Shown here piece by piece: positions 8,763 through 16,303 of a stretch of 49,934 bases of DNA. The DNA comes from an uncultured Eubacteriales bacterium (GTDB lineage: Bacteria; Bacillota; Clostridia; Lachnospirales; CAMVHY01), in the NCBI GenBank assembly GCA_948543815.1, contig CAOVHW010000008.1:1-49934 (forward strand). The letters run 5' to 3'. Below the pieces are notes generated by a model, which did no database searches, had not been told where the DNA came from, and saw only the letters and a program-made list of their open reading frames with translations. The position numbers were made by a program, and so were the translations under genes. Every line of letters begins with the position of its first letter. The stretch's first letter is position 1.

Positions 8763-9116
8763 ATGAACTATAGTGTACGCGGCGCAATATCGCTTGAAAA
8801 AAATAATACGTTTGAAATCGAACAGGCAACTTGTAAATTATTGCGTGAAATCATAGCGCAAAATGATATAAAAATATCTGACATAACACAGATTATTTTT
8901 TCCGCAACAAAAGATATTACGAAAGCATATCCGGCAGAGTTCGCTAGAAAAATGGGAATCACTCACGCAAGTTTGTTATGTGTACAAGAAATGTTTGTCG
9001 AAGAAAGTTTACCGCTTTGCATAAGAATTTTGTTAAATTTTAATGCTGAGTTGGGCAAAAAAATTTCTCACGTTTATCTTGGTCGAGCAAAAAAATTACG
9101 GCCGGATTTATTTTAG
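8763..9116 (+). CDS. aroH: Chorismate mutase, AroH class
   Basis: Converts chorismate to prephenate for Phe and Tyr synthesis. The 117-residue product matches the monofunctional AroH fold: VRGAISLEKN, FSATKDITKAYPAEFARK, LCVQEMFVEESLPLCIRIL with the catalytic Arg, and VYLGRAKKLRPDL at the C-terminus. ATG 8763 follows GGAG. It starts a tight rightward run with cmk, folA and lysC. Confidence 0.93.
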   Translation: MNYSVRGAISLEKNNTFEIEQATCKLLREIIAQNDIKISDITQIIFSATKDITKAYPAEFARKMGITHASLLCVQEMFVEESLPLCIRILLNFNAELGKKISHVYLGRAKKLRPDLF

Positions 9117-9133
9117 AAAGGTTTGTTTGTAAA

Positions 9134-9772
9134 ATGAAAATAGCGATAGACGGACCGAGTGGCGTTGGTAAATCAACGCTGGCAAAAGCAATTGCAAATG
9201 AATTTGAATTGATGTATATCGATACGGGCGCGATGTATAGAATGGTCGCGTTTTATTTTGCAAAAAATAATTTGGATTATAGAAACGAAGAAAACGTAAA
9301 AAAAATTTTGCACGATATTAATATTGAATTAAGTTCGGATGCAAAATTTTTTTTAAATGGTGAGGACGTAACAGATTTTTTACGTACGCAGCAAATTGCA
9401 CAAATTTCTTCGACACTTGCTCAATTTAAATCGGTGCGTGATAAGTTGACAGATTTGCAAAAAAAAATTGCTATGACAAAAAATGTTGTCATGGATGGAC
9501 GCGATATTGCCTCAAATATTATGCCGAATGCAGATTTTAAATTTTATTTGGATGCCAAAGCTTTTGTACGTGCGCAAAGAAGAATGGACGAGCTTGGCAA
9601 AAAAAATTTTCAGGAGTGTTATGAGCAAATTTTGCAGCGTGATGAAAGGGATTTAAATAGAAAAATTTCGCCGCTTGTCAGGGTTAGCGATGCTATTTTT
9701 ATTGACACAACTGATATGGATTTTGAGCAAGTGCAGCAAAAAGTTTTTGACATTATACGAACAGGCGGCTGA
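9134..9772 (+). CDS. cmk: Cytidylate kinase
   Basis: Phosphorylates CMP and dCMP. The 212-residue protein has the P-loop GPSGVGKST (residues 6-14), YIDTGAMYRMVA, the CMP-site segment VVMDGRDIASNIMP, and the lid RRMDELGKKN with LQRDERDLNR. It lies 17 bp after aroH and 5 bp before folA, so it is part of one operon. Confidence 0.96.
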   Translation: MKIAIDGPSGVGKSTLAKAIANEFELMYIDTGAMYRMVAFYFAKNNLDYRNEENVKKILHDINIELSSDAKFFLNGEDVTDFLRTQQIAQISSTLAQFKSVRDKLTDLQKKIAMTKNVVMDGRDIASNIMPNADFKFYLDAKAFVRAQRRMDELGKKNFQECYEQILQRDERDLNRKISPLVRVSDAIFIDTTDMDFEQVQQKVFDIIRTGG

Positions 9773-9777
9773 TTTAT

Positions 9778-10257
9778 TTGTTTAGTATTATTGCGGCGAT
9801 TGACGAAAATTTTGCGATTGGCTATAAAAATAATTTACTGTGCCGGATTTCGGACGATATGAAACGTTTCAAAAATTTGACAATGGGTAAAAAAGTTTTG
9901 GTTGGACGTAAAACTTTTGAGTCAATTAAAAATGGTTTGCCCGGCCGAAAAATTATTGTTGTGACAAATAATCTTGAATATAAATCGAATTGCATTGTTT
10001 GCAACGATTTGTATTCTTTTTTGCGTACAAATCAAAATTCTGATGAGGAAATTTTTATAATTGGTGGCGCACAAATTTATGCTGCTTCATTGAGTTATGT
10101 CACAAAAATTTTTTTAACACGCATTAAAAAAAGTTTTACAGCTGATACATTTTTTCCACAAATAAATGAAAATGAATGGCGGAAAGATTTGTCGCCTATT
10201 TTTTTTGATGATAAAAACTCTTTGTCGTTTCAATATGAATTTTACGAACGCAAATAA
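9778..10257 (+). CDS. folA: Dihydrofolate reductase
   Basis: Reduces dihydrofolate to tetrahydrofolate with NADPH. At 159 residues it has usual length and landmarks: MFSIIAAIDENFAIGYKNNL, the substrate Asp in SDDMKRFK, the NADPH segment VLVGRKTFESI, GLPGRKIIVVTN and FIIGGAQIY. The start is TTG 9778, five bases after the cmk stop; translation is probably coupled to cmk since the upstream GGCGG is weak. Thymidylate synthase is not in the window. Confidence 0.94.
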   Translation: MFSIIAAIDENFAIGYKNNLLCRISDDMKRFKNLTMGKKVLVGRKTFESIKNGLPGRKIIVVTNNLEYKSNCIVCNDLYSFLRTNQNSDEEIFIIGGAQIYAASLSYVTKIFLTRIKKSFTADTFFPQINENEWRKDLSPIFFDDKNSLSFQYEFYERK

Positions 10258-10311
10258 ATGCAACGTTGAGTTTGTTTCGGCGTATTTTGTTTTGAGGGGA
10301 GGGTGATATTT

Positions 10312-11520
10312 TTGTTCATCGTACAAAAATTTGGCGGCAGTTCACTCGCAAATGACAAATTAATTTTTAATGCCGCACAAAAAATTATTGACGCTCATCG
10401 CAATAATAATAAAGTTGTCGTTGTACTTTCGGCGCAGGGCGATACTACCGATAATTTAATTGAGCGCGCGCTGAAAATTAATCCACAGCCATCGAAACGT
10501 GAGTTAGATGTTTTGCTGGCAACGGGCGAGGTACAATCAGTTGCGCTAATGACGCTTGCTATTCATAAGCTTGGATTTTCTGCAATATCTTTGGATTGTC
10601 GGCAGGCCGGAATTTTCGCCGCAAATAATTATGGCAATGCGCGCATTGAAAAAATTAATACGCAGCGAATTATGAATGAAATTGAAAAAAATAATATTGT
10701 AATCGTGACGGGGTTTCAAGCTTTGAATTCATATGACGATGTCGTAACACTTGGACGTGGCGGTTCAGATACTTCTGCCGTTGCTTTAGCAGCAGCTTTA
10801 AATGCTGATGTTTGTGAAATTTTTACGGATGTCGATGGAATTTATACTGCTGATCCACGAATTATTCCGACGGCAAAAAAAATTGACAAAATAAATTATG
10901 ATGAAATGCTTGAATTAGCATCGCTTGGTGCTGTCGTTATGCACAGTCGTTCGATTGAATTAGCAAAAAAATATAATATCAAATTAATTGTGCGTTCAAG
11001 TTTGAATAATTCGCCAGGAACTTTGATAGGAGATGAGAATGTGGAGCAAACTTTAATTAATGGTGTGGCCGTCGATAAAAATGTTGCAGTGATTTCATTG
11101 ATTGGTTTAAGTGATGAGCCCGGTATGGTTTTTAAATTGTTCGCAGTTTTATCAAAAAATAAAATCTGTATCGATTTGATTATTCAATCTATTGGGCGTC
11201 AGAATACTAAAGATATTTCTTTTACGGTAGCACGTGAATTTTTAGATGAAACGATAAATATTTTGCAAAAGAATCAGGATTTTTTATGCTATGACCATTT
11301 GATTTTCGATAATACTGTTGCGAAATTATCAGTAGTAGGTGCGGGCGTTGCTAGTAATCCTGAAATTGCAAAGATGATGTTTGAGGGAATTTATAACGAA
11401 GGAATAAATATTAAAATGATTTCGACGTCTGAAATAAAAATTTCAATATTAATTAATGAGAATGAAATTGAGCGTGCGGCTAATGCTGTTCATAATAATT
11501 TGCTCGATATTAAAAATTAA
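10312..11520 (+). CDS. lysC: Aspartate kinase
   Basis: First step of the aspartate pathway to Lys, Thr, Met and diaminopimelate. The kinase domain starts IVQKFGGSSLA and includes TLGRGGSDTSAVALA and FTDVDGIYTADPR; the C-terminal part has two ACT domains (VAVISLIGLSDEPGM, KLSVVGAGVASNPEI), expected to bind feedback effectors. Length is 402 residues. TTG 10312 is chosen because GGAGG at 10298-10302 is nine bases upstream; GTG 10303 lies within that site. It is the last large gene of the aroH-cmk-folA unit, and no lysine riboswitch precedes it. Confidence 0.93.
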   Translation: MFIVQKFGGSSLANDKLIFNAAQKIIDAHRNNNKVVVVLSAQGDTTDNLIERALKINPQPSKRELDVLLATGEVQSVALMTLAIHKLGFSAISLDCRQAGIFAANNYGNARIEKINTQRIMNEIEKNNIVIVTGFQALNSYDDVVTLGRGGSDTSAVALAAALNADVCEIFTDVDGIYTADPRIIPTAKKIDKINYDEMLELASLGAVVMHSRSIELAKKYNIKLIVRSSLNNSPGTLIGDENVEQTLINGVAVDKNVAVISLIGLSDEPGMVFKLFAVLSKNKICIDLIIQSIGRQNTKDISFTVAREFLDETINILQKNQDFLCYDHLIFDNTVAKLSVVGAGVASNPEIAKMMFEGIYNEGINIKMISTSEIKISILINENEIERAANAVHNNLLDIKN

Positions 11521-11609
11521 TTCGCTATTTATTTTTTAGTCCAGGCAATTTTATTTTTTTCACTCATACAATGTTATTGCAGTTAATAAAAAAAGGAGGC
11601 AATTTTAAA

Positions 11610-11759
11610 ATGCCATTTGGTAACAATAATTTCATTTTCATTTTTATTTTACTTATGATGATGCAGGGCGGCTCATTCGGCGGCGATAATATGTTATTTA
11701 TTTTATTGTTGTTTATGTTAATGAGTGGCTCTAACTTCCGAATTTGCGATAATAAATAA
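11610..11759 (+). CDS. Tiny membrane protein, 49 aa
   Basis: ATG 11610 follows a strong AAGGAGG (11593-11599), which argues that this short frame is translated. The product is two hydrophobic stretches (FIFIFILLMMM and MLFILLLFMLM) separated by QGGSFGGDN, with a short polar tail ending NFRICDNK. I do not know a function. The two-helix hairpin with a Gly-rich turn suggests a small inner-membrane protein. It sits about 90 bp after lysC and directly before a terminator. Confidence 0.65.
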   Translation: MPFGNNNFIFIFILLMMMQGGSFGGDNMLFILLLFMLMSGSNFRICDNK

Positions 11760-11764
11760 AAAAA

Positions 11765-11801
11765 AGATGCATCTCAAAAATTTTGGGATGCATTTTATTT
11801 T
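11765..11801 (+). terminator. Intrinsic terminator of the aroH-lysC unit
   Basis: ATGCATCTCAAAA (11767-11779) pairs with TTTTGGGATGCAT (11781-11793) with one wobble, followed by TTATTTT. It closes the operon just before the tRNA promoter. Confidence 0.8.
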
Positions 11802-11803
11802 CC

Positions 11804-11831
11804 TTGACATTATTTATTTCTATGATATAAT
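11804..11831 (+). promoter_or_regulatory. Promoter of tRNA-Met
   Basis: TTGACA (11804-11809) and TATAAT (11826-11831), both perfect consensus hexamers, are spaced by 16 bp. They lie 18 bp upstream of the tRNA gene. Confidence 0.92.
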
Positions 11832-11849
11832 AAAAATTGTTGTTTTTAT

Positions 11850-11923
11850 GGCGGAGTAGCTCAGTTGGCTAGAGCATGCGGTTCATACCCGCAGTGTCGG
11901 CGGTTCAAATCCGTCCTCCGCTA
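11850..11923 (+). tRNA. tRNA-Met (CAU), elongator type
   Basis: All arms fold: acceptor GGCGGAG with CTCCGCT (a G-U first pair), D arm GCTC/GAGC, anticodon stem TGCGG/CCGCA around TTCATAC (anticodon CAU), and T arm GGCGG/CCGTC with TTCAAAT. The first pair is not the unpaired C1-A72 of initiator tRNA, and the sequence resembles Bacillus elongator tRNA-Met. The 3' CCA is not encoded and must be added post-transcriptionally. A minor Ile(CAU) identity is less likely. Confidence 0.93.
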
Positions 11924-11951
11924 TTTTTTTTGTATAAAAAAATAAAAAATT

Positions 11952-11975
11952 GTTCTTTTTTTATAAAAAAAGAAC
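11952..11975. terminator. A/T-rich palindrome after the tRNA
   Basis: GTTCTTTTTTT and AAAAAAAGAAC form an 11-pair stem with a TA loop. It may help end the tRNA transcript or be the distal end of the repeat cluster downstream of the protease gene. Confidence 0.45.
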
Positions 11976-11994
11976 CAAAAAAATTTTATCTAAA

Positions 11995-12027
11995 AAATCT
12001 TTGTGCATTTGCACAAAGATTTTTTTA
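11995..12027. terminator. Bidirectional terminator hairpin
   Basis: AAATCTTTGTGCA (11995-12007) and TGCACAAAGATTT (12010-12022) form a perfect 13-pair stem, with T-runs outside on both strands. It serves the leftward protease unit and can also stop the tRNA transcript. The core resembles the hairpin at 2721-2742. Confidence 0.85.
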
Positions 12028-12037
12028 TTAATTTTTT

Positions 12038-12077
12038 TTTTGTTTTACTTTTTTCTTTTTAAAGAAAAAAGTAAAGG
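12038..12077 (-). repeat. Dispersed palindromic repeat, copy 1
   Basis: TTTACTTTTTTCTTT (12044-12058) and its complement (12061-12075) form a perfect 15-pair hairpin with a two-base loop. Read on the minus strand the element begins CCTTTAC and ends GTAAAACAAAA. It matches the copy at 20916-20962 almost base for base, and a variant at 21047-21089. Here it lies six bases after the stop of the protease gene. Confidence 0.75.
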
Positions 12078-12083
12078 TTTTAT

Positions 12084-13643
12084 TTAAATTTTTTTAGAAA
12101 GCAAATAAGAAATTAAAACAGCGGCAAACGGTAAAAAAATTATTATGATAATAAAACCGTCGAAGTTAGCAAATTTTTTTTCAGTTACTTCATGATTTAT
12201 ATTTTGAGTTGGTGCAATGTAATTTGTATTTTGTATTGGCCTTGATAAAAATTTTTTGTATGAAATATTTTGTGCGCTATCAAGATTTTTTTCAGTGAAA
12301 CCTTTTATACAAAAATTTGTTATGTCGTAAGCATTGAAATTTTCAAATCCATATTCATTGCCATAAAAATTTTGATTTGGTTGCGCAACGGCCTTAGAGC
12401 AAAAGTTATACTCTTTTTTTTCACACGGAATGAATAAGTCGGGACCGGTCATTTTTACGCCGATTCCGAATTTTTTATCGGAAAGCAAAATTTTTTTTGG
12501 CAATGAAACTACATAATAGCCGGGAAACTCAAAATTTTCTTCATATAAAAAATCACTGTAGCCGACAATTTCGCCATCGTCATTGACTTTTAACAATAAA
12601 AATTTGCAATTGACATTGTTACTTGCAATAAAGACACCGATGTCGCTCAAAGATTCTTTGTCACTTTTTAAATCAAAAACGCTACAAATATATTTTTTGT
12701 CGCCTAATAATTCTTCACGGAAAGCTGAAGTCATTCCAAAATAATCATGCTGATAGATATTTTCAAATTTATATTTTTCGAGTGGTTCAACGATTTCACT
12801 CATGAAGTAAGCATTAAATCCGGCAAACTTGTCATCATATGACATAAAAAAAAATCCGTTGTCGTGTTTGTCGGCACCCCACGAATTTTTTAAAATAAAT
12901 GCGCCGTCATGTTCGGGTTTAATTTCAAAATTTTCACGTGAATAATTATCATCCCAACCAATAATAGCGGCAGTATGATTTGTTGCAGACGCATAAGAAT
13001 TGTAATAATAATTTTTACCAGACTTGTCAAGATAATTTTCATTCCAAAAAATATTTGTAGCAACACTTCCGTTTTCAAATACAAATTTTTTTACAAGTTC
13101 GCGATGATTTTTCAAACTAACAGTATCAGATTGATTTATATCAGGCACGTAAATTATTCGACGTATGTATTTTGCTAAAGGTTTTTTTAAATTTTCAATT
13201 TGAGCGCGCGGCGTATAATCAGATTTATATGGATCATTTTTTTCAAAAACGGGACCGCGACCGCTTGCAAAATATGCGGTTGCCATTTCATTGTTTCCAC
13301 TGACATCAAAATCAAATGCGTAAGGATTATTTGTGCTTGTGCCATCATTTAAATTGTAAATTAAATTCATTTCGGAAAAATCAAGATTATTTTGTTTCAA
13401 ATTATTTTGTCTTAAATAATTGCTTTCCAAAGCAGAAATTATTCCAAAACACCAACACGGACCTGAATGCCCTTGAATTTTTACAGGTGTTACAAATCCA
13501 TTTATGTTTGCGGAATAACTTTTTGGCAAGTTAAAATTATAATTTTCAGTCGAGTAATCGTAATCAAATTTTGCGATAGCGGCCAAACAATTTATTGATG
13601 AAAAAAATAAAAGAAAAACACATAGCAAAAAAATTTTTTTCAT
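12084..13643 (-). CDS. Papain-like (C1) cysteine protease, exported, with C-terminal membrane anchor
   Basis: 519-residue protein with a signal peptide (about residues 1-22, cleavage near CLAA). The C1 protease domain has the catalytic Cys in GPCWCF (residue 63), His in TNHTAAIIGWDD (about 220) and Asn in KNSWGAD (about 250). A middle beta-rich region (about 290-440) looks like the lectin-like domain often attached to such proteases. A hydrophobic helix near the end plus SKKI suggests membrane anchoring with the protease outside. The substrate is unknown. ATG 13643 with GGAGG overlaps the tail of the preceding gene, so it is the last member of the minD-minE-oxidoreductase unit. Confidence 0.85.
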   Translation of the reverse strand: MKKIFLLCVFLLFFSSINCLAAIAKFDYDYSTENYNFNLPKSYSANINGFVTPVKIQGHSGPCWCFGIISALESNYLRQNNLKQNNLDFSEMNLIYNLNDGTSTNNPYAFDFDVSGNNEMATAYFASGRGPVFEKNDPYKSDYTPRAQIENLKKPLAKYIRRIIYVPDINQSDTVSLKNHRELVKKFVFENGSVATNIFWNENYLDKSGKNYYYNSYASATNHTAAIIGWDDNYSRENFEIKPEHDGAFILKNSWGADKHDNGFFFMSYDDKFAGFNAYFMSEIVEPLEKYKFENIYQHDYFGMTSAFREELLGDKKYICSVFDLKSDKESLSDIGVFIASNNVNCKFLLLKVNDDGEIVGYSDFLYEENFEFPGYYVVSLPKKILLSDKKFGIGVKMTGPDLFIPCEKKEYNFCSKAVAQPNQNFYGNEYGFENFNAYDITNFCIKGFTEKNLDSAQNISYKKFLSRPIQNTNYIAPTQNINHEVTEKKFANFDGFIIIIIFLPFAAVLISYLLSKKI

Positions 13644-13644
13644 A

Positions 13645-15000
13645 TTAACCTCCGCAGTTTAAACAACGCGCGGCTTCTTTTAAAAATTCATCATATGACC
13701 ACGGCAAAATAATTTCATTAAAATTATTTTTACGTTCATTTGGTAAAATTTCTTGCATTTTTAAACGTATATTTGAATTTTTTTCATCGCCATTAATTTT
13801 AATGATTTTGTAATCAATTGGTTTTTCAAATGGTTTATTAATAAGAAAATTGTCAATATGTTTTGCAACAATTTTCGCTTGTGCAATCGCTTTTATCGCA
13901 ATTCTGTCTTTACCTTTATTTATTGTATCACCAATTGCAAAAATATTTTTGTAATTAGTTTGAAAAAAATCGTTGACTTTTATTGTACCGTCAATATTTT
14001 TTTCACCGCCAAAGAAATTTGCATTTACTTTTTGTCCGATTGCAGAAATTATTAAATCAAATTCTTCGGTCAAAAATTCATTTTCAGGTTCTAAATTTTT
14101 TTTCAATTTTTGGAGCGTGAGAATTTTTTTTTGTCCGCTACAAACAACTTTTACGGGTGTCAAAAGTTCTTTGAAAACGATTCCTTCTTCAAGTGCGCCA
14201 TTGATTTCAGAAGTTTGTGCCGGCATTTCGTTTCTGGTTCTTCGATAAATATTTATGACATTTTTTGCACCGAGACGAATTGTACTTCTGCAAACATCTA
14301 AAGCTGTATTGCCGCCGCCAATTACAGCAATTTTTTTGTTTGCAACAATATTTTCTTTTTTCAATTTTATATCGCGCAAAAATTTTATTCCATCAATAAA
14401 ACATTCACTGCCTTCACAATTGAGTTTTGAACTTTCCCATGCGCCGGTAGCGATAATTAATGTGTCAAAATTATTTTGCAATTCTTGAAATTTTTTGGCG
14501 TCAATTTTTGTATTGCAAAACAAATTTACATTCATAGTTGATAAAAAATTTGTTTCGCAATCTAAAATTTTTTCCGGTAATCGATATTCTGGTATGCCGT
14601 ATCTAAGCATTCCGCCGATTTTGGGCATGGCGTCAAAAATTGAAACATCATGACCATATAATCGCAAAAAATAAGTACAACAAATTCCGGCAACGCCTGC
14701 ACCAATTATTGCAACTTTTTTGCCGGTATTATTTTTAATTTGTGGAACAAAATTTTTTTGCATTTCAGATAAAAAAATTCGCAGCTGTGAAATATTTATT
14801 GCGGCATCTTTAAGTTTGCGTGTACAATTTGATTGACATGGATGCGGACAAATTCTCGCAATAGTTCCCGGTAATGGCAATGTTTCCATAATTAATTCAA
14901 TTGCTTGGGTAAATTTTTTTTCTTTTATCAAATTGATATAACCGCGAATATCAACATGCGCCGGGCAATTTAAAATACATGGCGCAATTTTTTTTGCCAT
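13645..15000 (-). CDS. GltD-like FAD/NAD(P)-dependent Fe-S oxidoreductase
   Basis: 451-residue protein like the small subunit of glutamate synthase. The N-terminal Fe-S region has Cys 8 and 12 (CILNCPAHVDIRG) and Cys 51, 55 and 59 (CPHPCQSNC). Then come the FAD motif GAGVAG, GGMLRYGIPEYRLP, the NAD(P) motif GGGNTALD and a second FAD contact FAIGDT. It ends abruptly at AARCLNCGG, a Cys pair that in longer relatives leads into more Fe-S domain. No large glutamate synthase subunit is present, so the electron partner is unknown. GGAGAG precedes ATG 15000; minE lies 34 bp upstream. Confidence 0.87.
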   Translation of the reverse strand: MAKKIAPCILNCPAHVDIRGYINLIKEKKFTQAIELIMETLPLPGTIARICPHPCQSNCTRKLKDAAINISQLRIFLSEMQKNFVPQIKNNTGKKVAIIGAGVAGICCTYFLRLYGHDVSIFDAMPKIGGMLRYGIPEYRLPEKILDCETNFLSTMNVNLFCNTKIDAKKFQELQNNFDTLIIATGAWESSKLNCEGSECFIDGIKFLRDIKLKKENIVANKKIAVIGGGNTALDVCRSTIRLGAKNVINIYRRTRNEMPAQTSEINGALEEGIVFKELLTPVKVVCSGQKKILTLQKLKKNLEPENEFLTEEFDLIISAIGQKVNANFFGGEKNIDGTIKVNDFFQTNYKNIFAIGDTINKGKDRIAIKAIAQAKIVAKHIDNFLINKPFEKPIDYKIIKINGDEKNSNIRLKMQEILPNERKNNFNEIILPWSYDEFLKEAARCLNCGG

Positions 15001-15034
15001 CTCTCACTCTCCATAAAAAATATAAATATGTAAG

Positions 15035-15310
15035 TTACGAAGTGACTTTACGAATATTTTTAATCGGAATATTTGCACAAAGTGTTGACACACTTTCTTT
15101 ACTTCCGGGAGTTGGCGATTGAGAAATTTGAATATCTAATTGTTCATTATCTATGTCAACGTATTTTGAAATAACTTGAATAATATCATTTTTTAGCATT
15201 TCCAAAATTTCTGTCGAACAATTTGCACGATCATGTATCAAAACTAATTTCAAACGGTCTTTTGCAACATCTTTTGAAGGCGGCTTTCTGAAAAAGTCGA
15301 ATAAATTCAT
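15035..15310 (-). CDS. minE: Cell division topological specificity factor MinE
   Basis: MinE stimulates MinD ATPase and confines division inhibition to the poles. The 91-residue product starts MNLFDFFRKPPSKDVAKDRL, with the amphipathic membrane helix, then the MinD-contact segment KLVLIHDRANCS and the topological domain with VDIDNEQLDI. ATG 15310 has AGGAGG, which overlaps the minD stop region, so the two are coupled. Confidence 0.94.
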   Translation of the reverse strand: MNLFDFFRKPPSKDVAKDRLKLVLIHDRANCSTEILEMLKNDIIQVISKYVDIDNEQLDIQISQSPTPGSKESVSTLCANIPIKNIRKVTS

Positions 15311-15321
15311 TTTGCCACCTC

Positions 15322-16119
15322 CTATGCGCCTATTCGAAACATTTTTTTAATCTTTGAAATGAATTTGTTATTATCATCAAAATTGGCAATTGAAATGTTT
15401 TCACCCATTATTCTATGGACAATGTTATAGAAAGCTTGTCCTGCACGTGAATTTAAATTTGTTACGGCAGGTTCACCACGATTTGTAGAGATAACAACAA
15501 CTTCATCGTCAGGTACTACGCCCAAAATATCGATAGCGAGAATTTCTTTTACGTCATCAATTGTCATCATATCGCCGCGTTTTACCATATCTAATCTTAA
15601 ACGATTCAAAATAAGCATTGGATTATTTAACTCATTTGCTTCTAAAAGTCCAATAATTCTGTCGGCATCACGTACTGCAGAAACTTCCGGCGTAGTTACA
15701 ACAATAGCTCTGTCGGCGCCCGCAATTGCATTTCTAAAACCTTGTTCAATTCCTGCGGGACAATCAATGATAATATAATCAAATTCTTCTTTAAGCATCT
15801 CACATAATTTTTGCATCTGCTCCGGACTTACAACATCTTTATCTTTAGTTTGTGCGGCAGGCAGTAAGCAAAGATTTGGATATCTTTTATCTTTTATGAG
15901 CGCTTGTTTATAGCGACAATTTCCTTCGACAACATCAACTAAATCATAAACGATTCGATTTTCCAAACCCATAACGACGTCGAGATTACGAAGACCGATA
16001 TCAGCATCGATTAAAACTACACTTTTTCCGGCTAAAGCTAAACCGGTACCGATATTTGCGGAGTTAGTAGTTTTACCGACGCCGCCTTTTCCTGAAGTTA
16101 TAACAATTACTTCACCCAT
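15322..16119 (-). CDS. minD: Septum site-determining ATPase MinD
   Basis: Membrane-cycling ATPase that places the division site. At 265 residues it begins MGEVIVITSGKGGVGKTT with the deviant Walker A motif, then DADIGLRNLDVVMGLENR, YIIIDCPAGIE, VTTPEVSAVRDADR and a C-terminal amphipathic targeting helix ending SKIKKMFRIGA. ATG 16119 is fixed by GGGAGGATACAAG; a longer frame upstream is not conserved. It is the first gene of the unit. I see no minC on either side. Confidence 0.95.
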   Translation of the reverse strand: MGEVIVITSGKGGVGKTTNSANIGTGLALAGKSVVLIDADIGLRNLDVVMGLENRIVYDLVDVVEGNCRYKQALIKDKRYPNLCLLPAAQTKDKDVVSPEQMQKLCEMLKEEFDYIIIDCPAGIEQGFRNAIAGADRAIVVTTPEVSAVRDADRIIGLLEANELNNPMLILNRLRLDMVKRGDMMTIDDVKEILAIDILGVVPDDEVVVISTNRGEPAVTNLNSRAGQAFYNIVHRIMGENISIANFDDNNKFISKIKKMFRIGA

Positions 16120-16153
16120 CTTGTATCCTCCCAAAAAAAATAAATGCAAAATC

Positions 16154-16182
16154 ATAATAGCATAAAGAAATGAAAAAGTCAC
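16154..16182 (-). promoter_or_regulatory. Probable promoter of the minD unit
   Basis: On the minus strand GTGACT (16182-16177), then 17 bases, then TATTAT (16159-16154), leaving a leader of about 30 nt before the minD ATG. The match is moderate, but no better candidate is present. Confidence 0.45.
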
Positions 16183-16248
16183 TAAAAATTTTTGGTAATA
16201 ATTCAGCAAAAAAAATCATATCTACCCAAAAAAATTATTTGTGAAATT

Positions 16249-16276
16249 TTGCACTTAAAATTTAATTTGGTATAAT
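16249..16276 (+). promoter_or_regulatory. Promoter of the DUF4364-dnaE-degV unit
   Basis: TTGCAC (16249-16254), a 16-bp spacer, then TATAAT (16271-16276), 28 bp before the TTG start at 16304. It faces away from the minD promoter. Confidence 0.8.
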
Positions 16277-16303
16277 TCAAAAAAAAGTTTAAAGGTGATA
16301 TAA

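Noticed and set aside
11850..11923. tRNA-Ile(CAU) or initiator tRNA
   Set aside because: A paired G1-U72 and the overall match to elongator tRNA-Met argue against both, although lysidine-modified Ile identity cannot be excluded by sequence alone.
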